Positions 9,227 through 20,202 are shown, numbered from the stretch's first letter. The stretch is 64,000 bases of DNA from Tistrella mobilis (GCF_039634785.1 NZ_JBBIAB010000004.1:248001-312000); one strand, 5' to 3'. Numbers and translations: made by a program. Notes: a model not told the origin generated them from the letters alone.

Positions 9227-9302
9227 CCCAAGACGACGAGTTCCGGTTCAAGAATGCCGGTGACGCCCCCCGGGGCGTAACGGCGGCAGGAGTAACCCCG
9301 AG

Positions 9303-10832
<1,530 letters not shown>

Positions 10833-10886
10833 TCCGGGGCGATCACACCGTGGCGGGGGATGGATGCATGACCAAGGCTGCTACCG

Positions 10887-13040
10887 ATGGCTGAACGAGG
10901 CGGTCTTCCGACACCCGTGACCGGACGCGGCCCCGGCGGCATGCCGCAGGGCGGCGGGCCGGGCGGTGGCGGCGGCGGCCTGCTCGGCCGGCTTGGCGCC
11001 ATGCTCGGCAGTGCCGATCTGGTCGTGGCGCTGGGCATGCTCGGCATCCTGATCGTCATGATCTTTCCGGTGCCGACCTGGACGCTCGACCTGCTGCTGT
11101 CGATGTCGATCAGCCTGTCGGTGGTGATCCTGCTGATCACGCTGTTCATCCAGAAACCGCTGGATTTCAGCTCTTTCCCGACCATCCTTCTGGTCTCGAC
11201 GATGTTCCGCCTGGCGCTGAACATCGCCTCGACGCGCCTGATCCTGAGCCATGGCCACGAGGGCACATCGGCCGCCGGCCAGGTGATCGAGGCCTTCGGC
11301 CAGTTCGTGATGGGCGGCAACTTCCTGATCGGCGTGGTGGTCTTCATCATCCTGGTGCTGATCAATTTCGTGGTCATCACCAAGGGCTCGGGCCGCATCG
11401 CCGAAGTGTCGGCGCGCTTCAGCCTGGACGCCATGCCCGGCAAGCAGATGGCCATCGACGCCGACCTGTCCGCCGGCCTGATCGACGAGGCCGCCGCCCG
11501 CACCCGGCGCAAGGAGCTGGAGGACGAAAGCACCTTCTTCGGTGCCATGGACGGTGCCGCGAAATTCGTGCGCGGCGATGCCATCGCCGGCCTGCTGATC
11601 ACCGTGATCAACGTGGTGGGCGGCATCATCATCGGCACGGTGCAGCAGGGCATCACCTTCAACGAGGCGCTGCGCAGCTATACCCTGCTGACCGTCGGCG
11701 ACGGTCTGGTCTCGCAGATCCCGGCCCTGCTGATCTCCACCGGCGCCGGCCTGCTGGTCACCAAATCCGGCATCATCGGCACCGCCGACCAGGCGATCAT
11801 CGGCCAGCTTGGCCGCTATCCCAAGGCGCTGGGCGTCGCGGCCGGCCTGCTGTTGTTCATGGGGCTTCTGCCCGGCATCCCGACCGTGCCCTTCTGGGGT
11901 TTCGCGGTCGTGCTGGGCTTCATGACCTGGCGGCTGATGAAGCGCAGCCAGCGTCTGGCGGTGGAAGCCGCCGAGGCCGACATCCCTCCGCCGGCCGTGC
12001 CGATGGACGAGCCGATTTCCTCGGCGCTGCACATCGATCTGGTCCGCATCGAGCTGGGCTATGGCCTGCTGCCGCTGATTTCGGAAGAGCGCGGCCATCG
12101 GCTGACAGAGCAGATCAAGGCGCTGCGCCGCCAGATCGCCGGCGATCTGGGCTTCGTGATGCCGGCGGTGCGCATCCAGGACAATATGCAGCTGCCCGCC
12201 AACACCTATGTCCTGCGCGTGAAAGAAATCGAGGCCGGGCGCGGCGAGCTGCGCCCCGCCATGCTGCTGGTGATGGACCCGCGCGGCGAGCCGATCTCGC
12301 TGCCCGGCGAAGAGACCACCGAGCCCACTTTCGGCCTGCCGGCCAAATGGGTGGACGAGACCCGGCGCGAAGAGGCGCATTTCCGCGGCCTGACCGTGGT
12401 CGACCCGGCCACCGTGCTCACCACCCATCTGACCGAGATGGTGAAAGAGTACATGCCCGAGCTGCTCTCGCGCCTGGAGACGCAGAAACTGCTCGACGAG
12501 CTGGGCCCCGACCACCAGAAGACGGTGGCCGAGATCGTGCCCAGCCAGATCACCGTGGGCGGGCTGCAGCGGGTGCTGCAGAACCTGCTGCGCGAGCGCA
12601 TCTCGATCCGCGACCTGCCGACCATTCTGGAAGGCGTGTCGGAAGCCTGCAGCTATACCCAGTCGGCGATGCTGATCACGGAACATGTCCGCGCCCGGCT
12701 CGCCCGCCAGATCTGCGCCTCGGTGACCTCGGACCAGGGCTATGTGCCGATCGTGACGCTGTCGCCCGATTGGGAGCATGCCTTCGCCGAAAGCCTGGTC
12801 GGCCAGGGCGACGAGAAGCAGCTGGCCATGGCGCCGACCAAGCTTCAGGAGTTCATTTCGCGTGTCCGGCAGAGCTTCGAACGTCAGGCGATGCTGGGTG
12901 AGACACCGGTGCTGTTGACCAGCCCCATGATCAGACCCTATGTCCGTTCAATCATCGAGCGCTTCCGGCCCATGACCGTGGTCATGTCCCAGAACGAGAT
13001 CGATTCCCGCGCCCGCATCCGAACGGTGGCCCAGATCTGA
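10887..13040 (+). CDS. flhA: Flagellar export gate protein FlhA
   Basis: FlhA is the main export-gate subunit and forms a nonameric cytoplasmic ring. The 717 residues start with a Gly/Pro-rich tail. Membrane helices run from about residue 45 to 335, and the conserved FHIPEP-type cytoplasmic loop is visible (KGSGRIAEVSARFSLDAMPG, KQMAIDADLSAGLI, RRKELEDESTFFGAMDGA). The C-terminal domain spans about 370-717 (ILREMVKEYMPELLSRLETQ-like segment, RARIRTVAQI at the end). I start at the ATG at 10887; an ATG 23 bases upstream is out of frame and stops at once. Confidence 0.97.
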   Translation: MAERGGLPTPVTGRGPGGMPQGGGPGGGGGGLLGRLGAMLGSADLVVALGMLGILIVMIFPVPTWTLDLLLSMSISLSVVILLITLFIQKPLDFSSFPTILLVSTMFRLALNIASTRLILSHGHEGTSAAGQVIEAFGQFVMGGNFLIGVVVFIILVLINFVVITKGSGRIAEVSARFSLDAMPGKQMAIDADLSAGLIDEAAARTRRKELEDESTFFGAMDGAAKFVRGDAIAGLLITVINVVGGIIIGTVQQGITFNEALRSYTLLTVGDGLVSQIPALLISTGAGLLVTKSGIIGTADQAIIGQLGRYPKALGVAAGLLLFMGLLPGIPTVPFWGFAVVLGFMTWRLMKRSQRLAVEAAEADIPPPAVPMDEPISSALHIDLVRIELGYGLLPLISEERGHRLTEQIKALRRQIAGDLGFVMPAVRIQDNMQLPANTYVLRVKEIEAGRGELRPAMLLVMDPRGEPISLPGEETTEPTFGLPAKWVDETRREEAHFRGLTVVDPATVLTTHLTEMVKEYMPELLSRLETQKLLDELGPDHQKTVAEIVPSQITVGGLQRVLQNLLRERISIRDLPTILEGVSEACSYTQSAMLITEHVRARLARQICASVTSDQGYVPIVTLSPDWEHAFAESLVGQGDEKQLAMAPTKLQEFISRVRQSFERQAMLGETPVLLTSPMIRPYVRSIIERFRPMTVVMSQNEIDSRARIRTVAQI

Positions 13041-13125
13041 TGAGTTTGCTGTCGACGTCTCAGCTCCGACGCCTTCGGGCCGGTGACCGCCGGACAGCCA
13101 TCGACCGGCCCCGGGAGGTCTGCCC

Positions 13126-14448
13126 ATGCGGCTGAAGACCTTCCAGGCCCGCAACATGGCCCAGGCGCTTGCCGAGGTGCGCAAGGTGCTGGGCGAGGAC
13201 GCGATCATCGTCGCCACCGTGCCGGCCGAAGACGGCCGCGGCGTGGTGGTGACCGCTGCGGTTGACGGGGCTGCACGATCCTCGGTCGCCACGCCCGCCA
13301 GCCTGCCCGCCGCCGTGCCGGCCGCGGAAGCGGTGCTGGCCGAACGCCGGGCCGCTGCCGGCCGCAGGCGCCCGGGGGCGGCCGAAATGCCCTTGCGCAG
13401 CGGCCCGCGCGCCGTACCGCCGGTGGCACCGCCCCCCGATTTGCCGCCCGCCTCGCCCCCGGCGCGGCCCGTGCTTCGCAGCCGCGCCGATGATGTCGAC
13501 GACGAGATCGAGCTGGAGTTCGAGCGCGAGGAAACCGCATCGATCACGCCGGCCGCCGCCGCGACCGCCCGCCGGGAAGCCGCTGCGGCAGAGGAAGATC
13601 CGGAGACCGTCTCCAAGGCGGTCTCGCCCGAACTCGCCCAGATCGAACGGGCGCTCGCCTTCCATGGCATCGGCGGCCAGGCCGGCCGGCGGCTGCTGGC
13701 CATGGTCCGCGAACGGCTGCGCGCGGGCGAGGCACCGGATCGGGCGCTGGCCCAGGCGCTGGACCGGGTGGTGGGTTTCGACCCGCTGGGCCGCACGGCC
13801 GGCCGCCCCCAGGCGCTGGCGCTGATCGGTCTTGCCGGTGCCGGCAAGACCGTGACCGTCGCCAAACTCGCCGCCCGTGCCCTCACCCAGGGCCGGCGGC
13901 TGACGGTGGTGACGGCCGATACCATCCGCGCCGGCGGGGTGGAACAGCTCGCGGCCTATACCGGCCTGCTCGGCATCGATCTGCTGGTCGCCGGCTCGTC
14001 GCGGGAACTGGCCCGCGTCGCCGCCCGTGCCCGGGCCGACGCGGCCGGAGAACCGATGACCCTGCTGGTGGACACCGCCGGCGTGAACCCCTTCTTCACC
14101 GAAGAGACCGAGGAACTCGCCACCCTGATCGATGCGGCCGAACTGGAACCCGTGCTGGTGCTGCCGGCCGGGATCGACCCGTTCGAGGCCGCCGACCAGG
14201 GGGCCGCCTTCTCGGTGCTGCATCCCAGACGGGCGATCTGCACCCGGCTCGACGGTGCCAGGCGATTGGGCGCAGTGATCTGCGCCGCCGCCGCGGCACG
14301 CGTCCGGCTGTCGGAGGCCAGCGTGACCGCTCATGTTTCCGAAGGACTGAACCCGTTGAGCGCGACCGGGTTGGCGCAACTCTTGCTTAGAGATCCGCTA
14401 AACCTCCGCCCCGCCAAGCTCGACCGAGACGCCGAGATCCGCCCATGA
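13126..14448 (+). CDS. flhF: FlhF, SRP-type GTPase for flagellar placement
   Basis: FlhF is an SRP-like GTPase that sets flagellar number and position with FlhG. The 440 residues have the FlhF N-terminus (MRLKTFQARNMAQALAEVRK) and a variable Pro/Ala-rich linker (about 50-155). The N and G domains follow, with P-loop GLAGAGKT at 235-242 and the DTIRAGGVEQL motif. The later G motifs deviate: DTAGV at 316-320 where FlhF usually has DTAGR, and TRLDGARRLG at 373-382 where TKLDE is usual. Substrate binding may be kept while GTP hydrolysis is altered. GGGAGG precedes the ATG. Its stop overlaps the flhG start by 4 bases. Confidence 0.92.
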   Translation: MRLKTFQARNMAQALAEVRKVLGEDAIIVATVPAEDGRGVVVTAAVDGAARSSVATPASLPAAVPAAEAVLAERRAAAGRRRPGAAEMPLRSGPRAVPPVAPPPDLPPASPPARPVLRSRADDVDDEIELEFEREETASITPAAAATARREAAAAEEDPETVSKAVSPELAQIERALAFHGIGGQAGRRLLAMVRERLRAGEAPDRALAQALDRVVGFDPLGRTAGRPQALALIGLAGAGKTVTVAKLAARALTQGRRLTVVTADTIRAGGVEQLAAYTGLLGIDLLVAGSSRELARVAARARADAAGEPMTLLVDTAGVNPFFTEETEELATLIDAAELEPVLVLPAGIDPFEAADQGAAFSVLHPRRAICTRLDGARRLGAVICAAAAARVRLSEASVTAHVSEGLNPLSATGLAQLLLRDPLNLRPAKLDRDAEIRP

Positions 14449-15230
14449 ACGTCGACCGTTCGGTTCACATACATCCCGCCGCGAAGCTGCGCGCCCGCAA
14501 CGTCGTCGCCATCGCCTCCGGCAAGGGGGGCGTCGGCAAGACGTGGTTCTCGATCACGCTCGCCGGCGCGCTCGCCCGCCGCGGGCGGCGGGTGCTGCTG
14601 TTCGACGGCGATCTGGGCCTCGCCAATGTCGACGTCCAGCTGGGGCTGACGCCGCCCACCGATCTGGCGGGTGTCGTCACCGGCCGGATCGGCTTTGCCG
14701 AGGCGATCAGCAGCTACGAGGCCGGCGGTTTCGACATTCTGCCCGGCCGCTCGGGGTCCGGCTCGCTGGGCCGGCTGCCGGCGGAACGGGTCGCCATGCT
14801 GCGCCTCGGCATCGTTCAGGCCGCGCGCCAGTATGATACCGTGCTGATCGATCTGGCCGCCGGGCTCGACCAGTCCGTGCGCGCGCTGGCCGCCACCGCC
14901 GGCACCGCCCTGGTGGTGACCACCGACGAGCCGACCTCGATCACCGATGCCTATGCCTTCGTGAAGGCGATGCTGCGCGACAACCCCGAGGCCGACCAGC
15001 GGATCGTGGTCAACATGGCCGACAGCCAGGCCGGCGGCTTCCGGACCTATGAAACCCTGCGCAACGCCGCCCAGAACTTCCTGGGCGTCGCGCCCAGGCT
15101 TGCCGGCATCGTGCGCCGCGACAAGCTGGTGCGCGAGGCCATCCGCCGCCAGACGCCGCTGACCATCCGCCACCCCAACGCCCCGGCGGCCATGGACGTC
15201 GACAAGATCGCCGGCGACCTGGCCGTCTGA
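14445..15230 (+). CDS. flhG: FlhG/MinD-like ATPase
   Basis: FlhG (also FleN, YlxH) is a MinD-type ATPase that limits flagellar number and stimulates FlhF. The 261 residues contain the deviant Walker A KGGVGKT at 27-33 and the MinD switch LLFDGDLGLANVDVQLGL. Hydrophobic strands follow (DTVLIDLAAGLDQSV, ALVVTTDEPTSITDAYAFVK). A typical C-terminal MinD membrane helix is not obvious. The start overlaps the flhF stop (ATGA), so translation is coupled. A short hairpin (15229-15246) overlaps the stop codon. Confidence 0.92.
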   Translation: MNVDRSVHIHPAAKLRARNVVAIASGKGGVGKTWFSITLAGALARRGRRVLLFDGDLGLANVDVQLGLTPPTDLAGVVTGRIGFAEAISSYEAGGFDILPGRSGSGSLGRLPAERVAMLRLGIVQAARQYDTVLIDLAAGLDQSVRALAATAGTALVVTTDEPTSITDAYAFVKAMLRDNPEADQRIVVNMADSQAGGFRTYETLRNAAQNFLGVAPRLAGIVRRDKLVREAIRRQTPLTIRHPNAPAAMDVDKIAGDLAV

Positions 15231-15302
15231 CCCGTCCTGACGGGTCTGGTCCGGCAGGCAAGGTCCGACTGGGGGCGTTTTCTGCACGAAACTTGCGTGG
15301 CA

Positions 15303-15318
15303 CCCGGCAATAATTGCC
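15303..15318. promoter_or_regulatory. Second, weaker ftr-like site before the giant fliK-like gene
   Basis: CCCGGCAATAATTGCC has inverted arms GGCAA and TTGCC centred at 15312. Its centre is 20 bp from that of the perfect palindrome at 15323-15341, so both lie on the same face of the helix. That is the pattern of paired enhancer sites. Confidence 0.5.
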
Positions 15319-15322
15319 CTGA

Positions 15323-15341
15323 CCCGGCAAAATCTGCCGGG
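15323..15341. promoter_or_regulatory. ftr-like palindrome, identical to the fliF site
   Basis: CCCGGCAAAATCTGCCGGG, the same 19 bases as 4212-4230. It ends 26 bases before the start codon at 15368. I find no clean -24/-12 promoter in this gap: the GG and GC pairs here are spaced 8, not 10, because they belong to the palindrome. Confidence 0.65.
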
Positions 15342-15367
15342 TCATCCGCGCATCCGCCCGGGACGCC

Positions 15368-18300
15368 ATGGTCGAGATCATCCCGCCTGCCATCCCTGCC
15401 GCCCTGATCCGCACCTCCGTCGACGGCCGCCCGGCCGGTGGACGAGAGGGGGCGACGGGGCGTGACGGCGCGGGCCAGCGACGCGCGCCGGATCAGGGCC
15501 AGCCTTCCCAGACCCCGGCGGGCGATCCCGGCCGGACGGGCAGCCGGCAGGACGGCGCCGTGCAGCGCGATGCAACCGGCGGCCGCAACCCCGGCACCGG
15601 CGGTCAGCCGCCCGGCCAGCTTCCCCGCCGGCCCGGGGACGCATCGCCCCCCGATCCGCGCAGCCCCGACGGCCGGGCCGCCACCACCGCCGATGGCCGG
15701 CCCGTCCGCCAGCAGGGCACAACCGGCCTCCAGGGATCCGAGACCGGCCGCTCCGGCGATCCCCGCCTGACCGGCCCCGACGGCACGGCCCGTGCGACGG
15801 CCACGACCAGCGGGTCCGAGGTCCGCCAGCCCACACCGCCCGAAGACACCGCCGGCCGGATCGCCCTGCCGGTGGTGCTGCGCGGCCGCGACGAGGCCGG
15901 CCGGCCGCTGGTCCGCACCCCGCTCGGCCAGCTGGCCCTGACCGCGGCGCCGCGCGACGGCACGGCGCCCGCCTCGGCGCCCGCCTCTGCCACGGCGGCC
16001 ACGCCCGCCCCCTCGGCGCCCGCCTCGGCACGGGCCGCGCCGCCTGCCGCCCCGGCGCCCTCTTTCGCCGCCGGCCTGCTCGCCGATGACGGGGTTCTGG
16101 CACGGGTGGACCATGCCTCGGTCGGCCGCCTGCCCGATCATCGCGGCCGGGTGCCGGTCACCCTGCTCGATGTCGCCGGCCGCGCCTTGGTCGAGACGAT
16201 GGGCCTGCCCGCCCCCGATCCCGAAGCCCCCGCCCCCGAGACGGCCGCGACGCCGCAGCGCGACCGCGCCCTGCTGGCGCTCCGCCTATCGCCGCCGCTG
16301 CCCCATCCCGCCGCGACATCCTCGGCCGCGACATCCCGGGCCGCCACATCCTCGGCCGCGACTACCTTGGGCGAAACCACCGGCACGGCGCCCCGGCCCC
16401 AGCCGACCGGCGTCGACCCGGTCGCCCGGCTGGTGGAATGGGCCGCCCGCGCACCGGCCGGCACCGGTCTCACCCTGCTGTCGGTGGAACTGCCGGCCCC
16501 CGTGCCCGGACGGACGGCCGCGACACCGGCGCCCCTCCCCGGCCCGGTCACACCGGCGCCGGGACCGTCGGGCCAGCCTGCCTCACCCCAGCCCCTGCCG
16601 ACCGCAGCATCACCAGGCAGCGCCACATCGGCCCCCCCGGCGCCGGCAGGCTCGCCATGGCCTGCGACCGGCAGCACGCCCCCGCCTGCATCCTGGCCGC
16701 CGGCCGGCCCGATCGGCGCCCCGAGCGGCGCCACATCGATGCCGGCTCCTCCACCGGGTCCGGCCGCGCCTGCCGTCCCCGCACCGGCGCCGGCCCTGCC
16801 CGGTGCAGCGGCACCCGATCCCAGCCCGATGCAGGCCGGCGCCTGGCAACAGCCCGCGCCCGCGACGGGCTGGCAGGCCGATCATCCGACAGCAGGCCCG
16901 CTGCCGCCCCGCATGCCCGCCCCCCTGCCATCCGATGGCCGGGCACCGGCGCCCGCGGCCGGGCCGCAGCCATGGACATCGACACAGCCGTCGCAGCCGT
17001 CAGCCCCCGCGGGCAGTGCGACCGCCTGGCTGGCGCAGCTCCCCGAAGCGCCCCGCGCCGCCGGCCCGACATTGCCGTCTCCGCCATCCGCGCCCACCGG
17101 CACACCAGCGGCTGCGCCGCCATCGCCAGGCCTCGCCCAGGGGCCACAGGTCACGCCGGAAACCGCACCAGGGCCGCAACCCGCGGCACCGGGCCGGCCG
17201 GCCGTGGCAACGCCCGAAACCGCCTGGCGCCCGGCATCCCCCGCGCCGCAAACCCCGGCCCGGGGGATCCCGGCGCCGGCCATGTCCGCAGCGCCGTCGC
17301 CAGAGGCTGCACAGCCCCCGCCATCCGCCGCCCGCCCGCCGCAGGCGCCGCCCGCCATGCAGAGCCCGTTCACCACGGCCTCCGCACCAGAGGCACCCGT
17401 CGCCGGAGCCCCGCATGCCCAGGCGCCGCATGTCCAGGCGCCACCTGCCGCGGCTGCCAGCGCCGGTGCTCCACCTGCCGGCGCTCCGCCTGCCGCGACG
17501 CCCGCCTTCGGCCCGACGGCCGCCGTCTCGGCCGTGCCCCAACCGACGGTGCCGCAGCCTGAAGCGGCCATGCCGGCAGACCCTGCCGTTCAGTCGTCGC
17601 CGGCCCAGCCCCCCGCCCCCGCAGCCCTGCTGGCCGACGCAGCCGCCCCGCGCGTGCCCGGCCCGGCCGGACCCCCCGTCCTGCCGACGCCTGATGCCGC
17701 GGCCCATGGCGGCGATCCGACCCGGCCTGCCGCCAGCCCGCCGGCCCAGCTCCCCTCCACGCCGGCCCCGTCCGTGCAGGCCCCGTCCGTCCAGCCACCG
17801 CCAATCCAAGCCTGGCCCGCCACGGCCCCGACCACCGGCGCGACGGTCCCCCATGCGGAGCCGACCCCATATCAGACGCCCGCCCAGGCACCGGCGTCCC
17901 AGCCCCACCAGCCCGATTTGCCGCGCCCGGCGCCGCCGCAGGCGTCGGCGGCCGGGTTCCAGCCGCTCAACGTTCCGACGGGCGGGTGGCCGGCAGAGGA
18001 TGGGGCGGCACCGGTGGCCCGGCCGCTCTGGGCACCGGCGCCCGCACCGGCGGCGCCCCCGCCGGCAGCGGCCCCCCTGCCGACCTCCCCGGCGCAGCCC
18101 GCCGCGCCGACCACAGCCGTGCATGCGGGGCCCACCGCCCCCATCCCGGCCGATCCTGCATCGACGATGGCCACCGATCCGGTCGCGGCCGGCGAGGATC
18201 TGGCCGGCGCCCGCGAACTGGCGCAACGCACCCGGGCGCTGATCCTGGCCGAGGCCGGCCGCAGCGCCCGCCCGCCTGTCGATGATGCGCCGCCGGTCCG

Positions 18301-19225
18301 CCCGGCCCCCGAACACGGACCCGAGGCGAGCCGTGTGACCGGCGTGGTGCTGGGCCGGGACGGCAATGGCCGGATGCTGGTCTCCACCGCCCTCGGCCTG
18401 TTGTCGATCGACCGGCCCGGGCCGTTGCCGCCGCCGGGCACGCGGCTGGCGGTGGTGGTGGCGCCCGAAGCCCCGCCCGCCGGCCGCAGCGGTGCCACCC
18501 CCGGCGGCGCGCCTGCCGTTCCGCTTCCCGGAACCGCGGCACCGGGCGACTGGCAGTCCCTGGCCGATGCCGCGCGGCTGATCGCCACCCTGCATCCGGC
18601 CGCGGCCGAACGCCTGCTCGCCCCCGTGCTGCCCACGCCCGGCCGGGATTTCGCCGCCAATCTGATGATGCTGATGAAGCAGGTGCTCTCGGGCAACCGC
18701 CCCTCGGCGGCGGACAAGCTCGCCGACGAGCTGAACGAGCTGGACGCCGCCGACACGGCCCGTGCCGTACTGTCCGAGTTCGACGGCGCCGGCCGCGGCG
18801 CCCAGACATCTGCCGGCCAGGCTTTGGGCGGTGAGTGGCGCAGCATCCAGATCCCCAGCTGGGCCAATGCCACCGTCATCCCGGTGCAGATCCACATCCA
18901 CCAGCCTCGCCGGGATGATGACGGCACCGGGGAAGGCGGCGGGCGCGGCGACGGCATCTGCCGTTTCGTGGTCGAAACCCGGCTGAGTCGTCTGGGCGAC
19001 ATCCAGCTCGACGGCCTGGCAGCCCCCGGCCGGGTCGACATGGTGATGCGCACCGCCCGCGCCCTGCCGCCCGGCACCGCCGCGGCGCTGGCACGGGTGA
19101 TGGACGACGTGCTCGCGGTCTCGGGCCTGCAAGGCGGTCTCGCCATACGAACCGAACCACCGATGCGCCTGCCCGCCCATGCACGCCCGGCGCCACGCCC
19201 CGATGGCAGCGGCGTGGTCGCATGA
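15368..19225 (+). CDS. Giant Pro/Ala-rich FliK-like protein
   Basis: This single uninterrupted frame encodes 1285 residues. About residues 30-1010 are very low complexity, dominated by Pro, Ala, Gly, Gln and Thr, and probably disordered. Two short ordered islands read like oligonucleotide-fold segments: GRIALPVVLRGRDEAGRPLVRTPLGQL and, near residue 990, VTGVVLGRDGNGRMLVSTALGLL. The C-terminus (about 1060-1275) is alpha/beta with RFVVETRLSRLGDIQLDGL and MVMRTARALPPG, the Flg_hook-like fold of FliK. Position after flhG and two ftr-like sites upstream support a late flagellar role. The best guess is a second FliK or a hook-length ruler of unusual size. The family call is moderate; the function is inferred. 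Confidence 0.7.
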   Translation: MVEIIPPAIPAALIRTSVDGRPAGGREGATGRDGAGQRRAPDQGQPSQTPAGDPGRTGSRQDGAVQRDATGGRNPGTGGQPPGQLPRRPGDASPPDPRSPDGRAATTADGRPVRQQGTTGLQGSETGRSGDPRLTGPDGTARATATTSGSEVRQPTPPEDTAGRIALPVVLRGRDEAGRPLVRTPLGQLALTAAPRDGTAPASAPASATAATPAPSAPASARAAPPAAPAPSFAAGLLADDGVLARVDHASVGRLPDHRGRVPVTLLDVAGRALVETMGLPAPDPEAPAPETAATPQRDRALLALRLSPPLPHPAATSSAATSRAATSSAATTLGETTGTAPRPQPTGVDPVARLVEWAARAPAGTGLTLLSVELPAPVPGRTAATPAPLPGPVTPAPGPSGQPASPQPLPTAASPGSATSAPPAPAGSPWPATGSTPPPASWPPAGPIGAPSGATSMPAPPPGPAAPAVPAPAPALPGAAAPDPSPMQAGAWQQPAPATGWQADHPTAGPLPPRMPAPLPSDGRAPAPAAGPQPWTSTQPSQPSAPAGSATAWLAQLPEAPRAAGPTLPSPPSAPTGTPAAAPPSPGLAQGPQVTPETAPGPQPAAPGRPAVATPETAWRPASPAPQTPARGIPAPAMSAAPSPEAAQPPPSAARPPQAPPAMQSPFTTASAPEAPVAGAPHAQAPHVQAPPAAAASAGAPPAGAPPAATPAFGPTAAVSAVPQPTVPQPEAAMPADPAVQSSPAQPPAPAALLADAAAPRVPGPAGPPVLPTPDAAAHGGDPTRPAASPPAQLPSTPAPSVQAPSVQPPPIQAWPATAPTTGATVPHAEPTPYQTPAQAPASQPHQPDLPRPAPPQASAAGFQPLNVPTGGWPAEDGAAPVARPLWAPAPAPAAPPPAAAPLPTSPAQPAAPTTAVHAGPTAPIPADPASTMATDPVAAGEDLAGARELAQRTRALILAEAGRSARPPVDDAPPVRPAPEHGPEASRVTGVVLGRDGNGRMLVSTALGLLSIDRPGPLPPPGTRLAVVVAPEAPPAGRSGATPGGAPAVPLPGTAAPGDWQSLADAARLIATLHPAAAERLLAPVLPTPGRDFAANLMMLMKQVLSGNRPSAADKLADELNELDAADTARAVLSEFDGAGRGAQTSAGQALGGEWRSIQIPSWANATVIPVQIHIHQPRRDDDGTGEGGGRGDGICRFVVETRLSRLGDIQLDGLAAPGRVDMVMRTARALPPGTAAALARVMDDVLAVSGLQGGLAIRTEPPMRLPAHARPAPRPDGSGVVA

Positions 19226-19276
19226 CCGGCCCGATCGCGCTATGATGGCTGATCAGGCCCCGCCCGAAGCGCGTGC

Positions 19277-19768
19277 ATGGCCAGCATGAGATCCGCCGAG
19301 ATGTCCGCCGACGACACCCCGCCGGGCAGTGACCCGGAGCATCCGATCACCTCGCTCGACCGCCGCTGGCAGGCGGTGGGGGAACGGCGCGCGCATCTCG
19401 TCACCGCCGACAACCCCGCCATCGCCCATGACTATCTGGTCGAACATCGCGGCCGGCTGCAATTGCGCTTCTCGGAAGACGGCCCCCCCGCCGCCGTGCT
19501 CTGGCGCCTGCGTTACGTGCCCGACCGCCTGGTCGTGCCGCGCCACGCGCTCGACACCTACATGACCCACCTCGCCGCCACCCCCTGGCCGCTCCCCGAA
19601 GCGGCCGCCGCCGCCGTCATCGCCGATGTCGGCAGCGAGGTCATGCCCCGCTTCCTCCAACTGGTCCTGCTGCTCGACGCCACCTCGGGCGGCCTGCGCG
19701 TCACCTTCGAGGAACGCCGCCCGAACTGGTCCAACCCGGCCCTGATGGCGCGGTTGGCGTTGCTTTAG
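19277..19768 (+). CDS. Unknown 163-residue protein after the FliK-like gene
   Basis: I do not recognise the family. The product is soluble, has no signal peptide, and alternates Leu/Arg-rich helices with beta-like stretches (RLQLRFSEDGPPAAVLWRLRYVPDRLVVPRH, split across two strands; LRVTFEERRPNW). It begins 51 bases after the giant fliK-like gene, in the same direction, so it is probably cotranscribed and may be a flagellar accessory or chaperone-like protein. ATGs at 19286 and 19301 are alternative starts. Codon use matches its neighbours. Confidence 0.6.
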   Translation: MASMRSAEMSADDTPPGSDPEHPITSLDRRWQAVGERRAHLVTADNPAIAHDYLVEHRGRLQLRFSEDGPPAAVLWRLRYVPDRLVVPRHALDTYMTHLAATPWPLPEAAAAAVIADVGSEVMPRFLQLVLLLDATSGGLRVTFEERRPNWSNPALMARLALL

Positions 19769-19851
19769 GGCAGCCCTGCAACGTGGTGGAGACGCCTCCC
19801 CTCAGAAGTCCAGGGAAGGCTGATTGCCAAGGCCATCCGGCCGGCAGCCTT

Positions 19852-20202
19852 CTACGCTCCCCGCCTCACATCCCACGCCCCACTCGCCTCGTCATACGTC
19901 ACCAGGCAGTTCCCGGTCAGCGTGATGACCAGCCGGCCATCGTTGAGGCTGTAGGACACCAGCCGCGGATGGCCGTCGACGATGTTGGCCAGGATCCAGC
20001 CGAAGCTCCGGCCTTCGGCCAGTGCGTCGCGGCAGCGTTCAAGCAGAACCTCCGGTTTGCCGAGACTGCGAAGACCCTCGACCAGCAGACGGCGGATGGC
20101 CTCCGCTTCGCTCACCTCCCAGCGCGCGGCGGCCCGTTCGATGTCGGCAGCAACGTCCGCCGGCAGCGTGAAGACTTTGCGGATCGGCTTGTTCGGAGAC
20201 AT
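19852..20202 (-). CDS. Small protein with ribbon-helix-helix-like N-terminus
   Basis: The 116-residue product begins with a segment resembling CopG/MetJ-type ribbon-helix-helix domains: RKVFTLPADVAADIERAAAR, then SEAEAIRRLLVEGLR (about residues 8-48). The C-terminal half is a beta-rich stretch (LVSYSLNDGRLVITLTGNCLV). I do not recognise the full-length family. It is divergent from the unknown gene at 20386, and a palindrome with three TGCATC half-sites lies between them. Autoregulation is therefore plausible. The whole set could be a small regulator-partner module. Confidence 0.6.
   Translation of the reverse strand: MSPNKPIRKVFTLPADVAADIERAAARWEVSEAEAIRRLLVEGLRSLGKPEVLLERCRDALAEGRSFGWILANIVDGHPRLVSYSLNDGRLVITLTGNCLVTYDEASGAWDVRRGA

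Noticed and set aside
15299-15317. TGGCAC upstream of the giant FliK-like gene as a -24 element
   Set aside because: No TTGC lies at the required distance; the next GC pair is 15 bases away instead of 10.
17400-17520. Repetitive Pro/Ala codons as a CRISPR-like or other repeat array
   Set aside because: The units are imperfect, follow the codon frame and lack unique spacers. They are low-complexity coding sequence.
16086-18242. Pro/Arg/His-rich alternative frame inside the giant FliK-like gene
   Set aside because: It is the out-of-frame reading of repeats rich in C and G. It lacks a conserved end, whereas the other frame leads into a FliK-like C-terminus.
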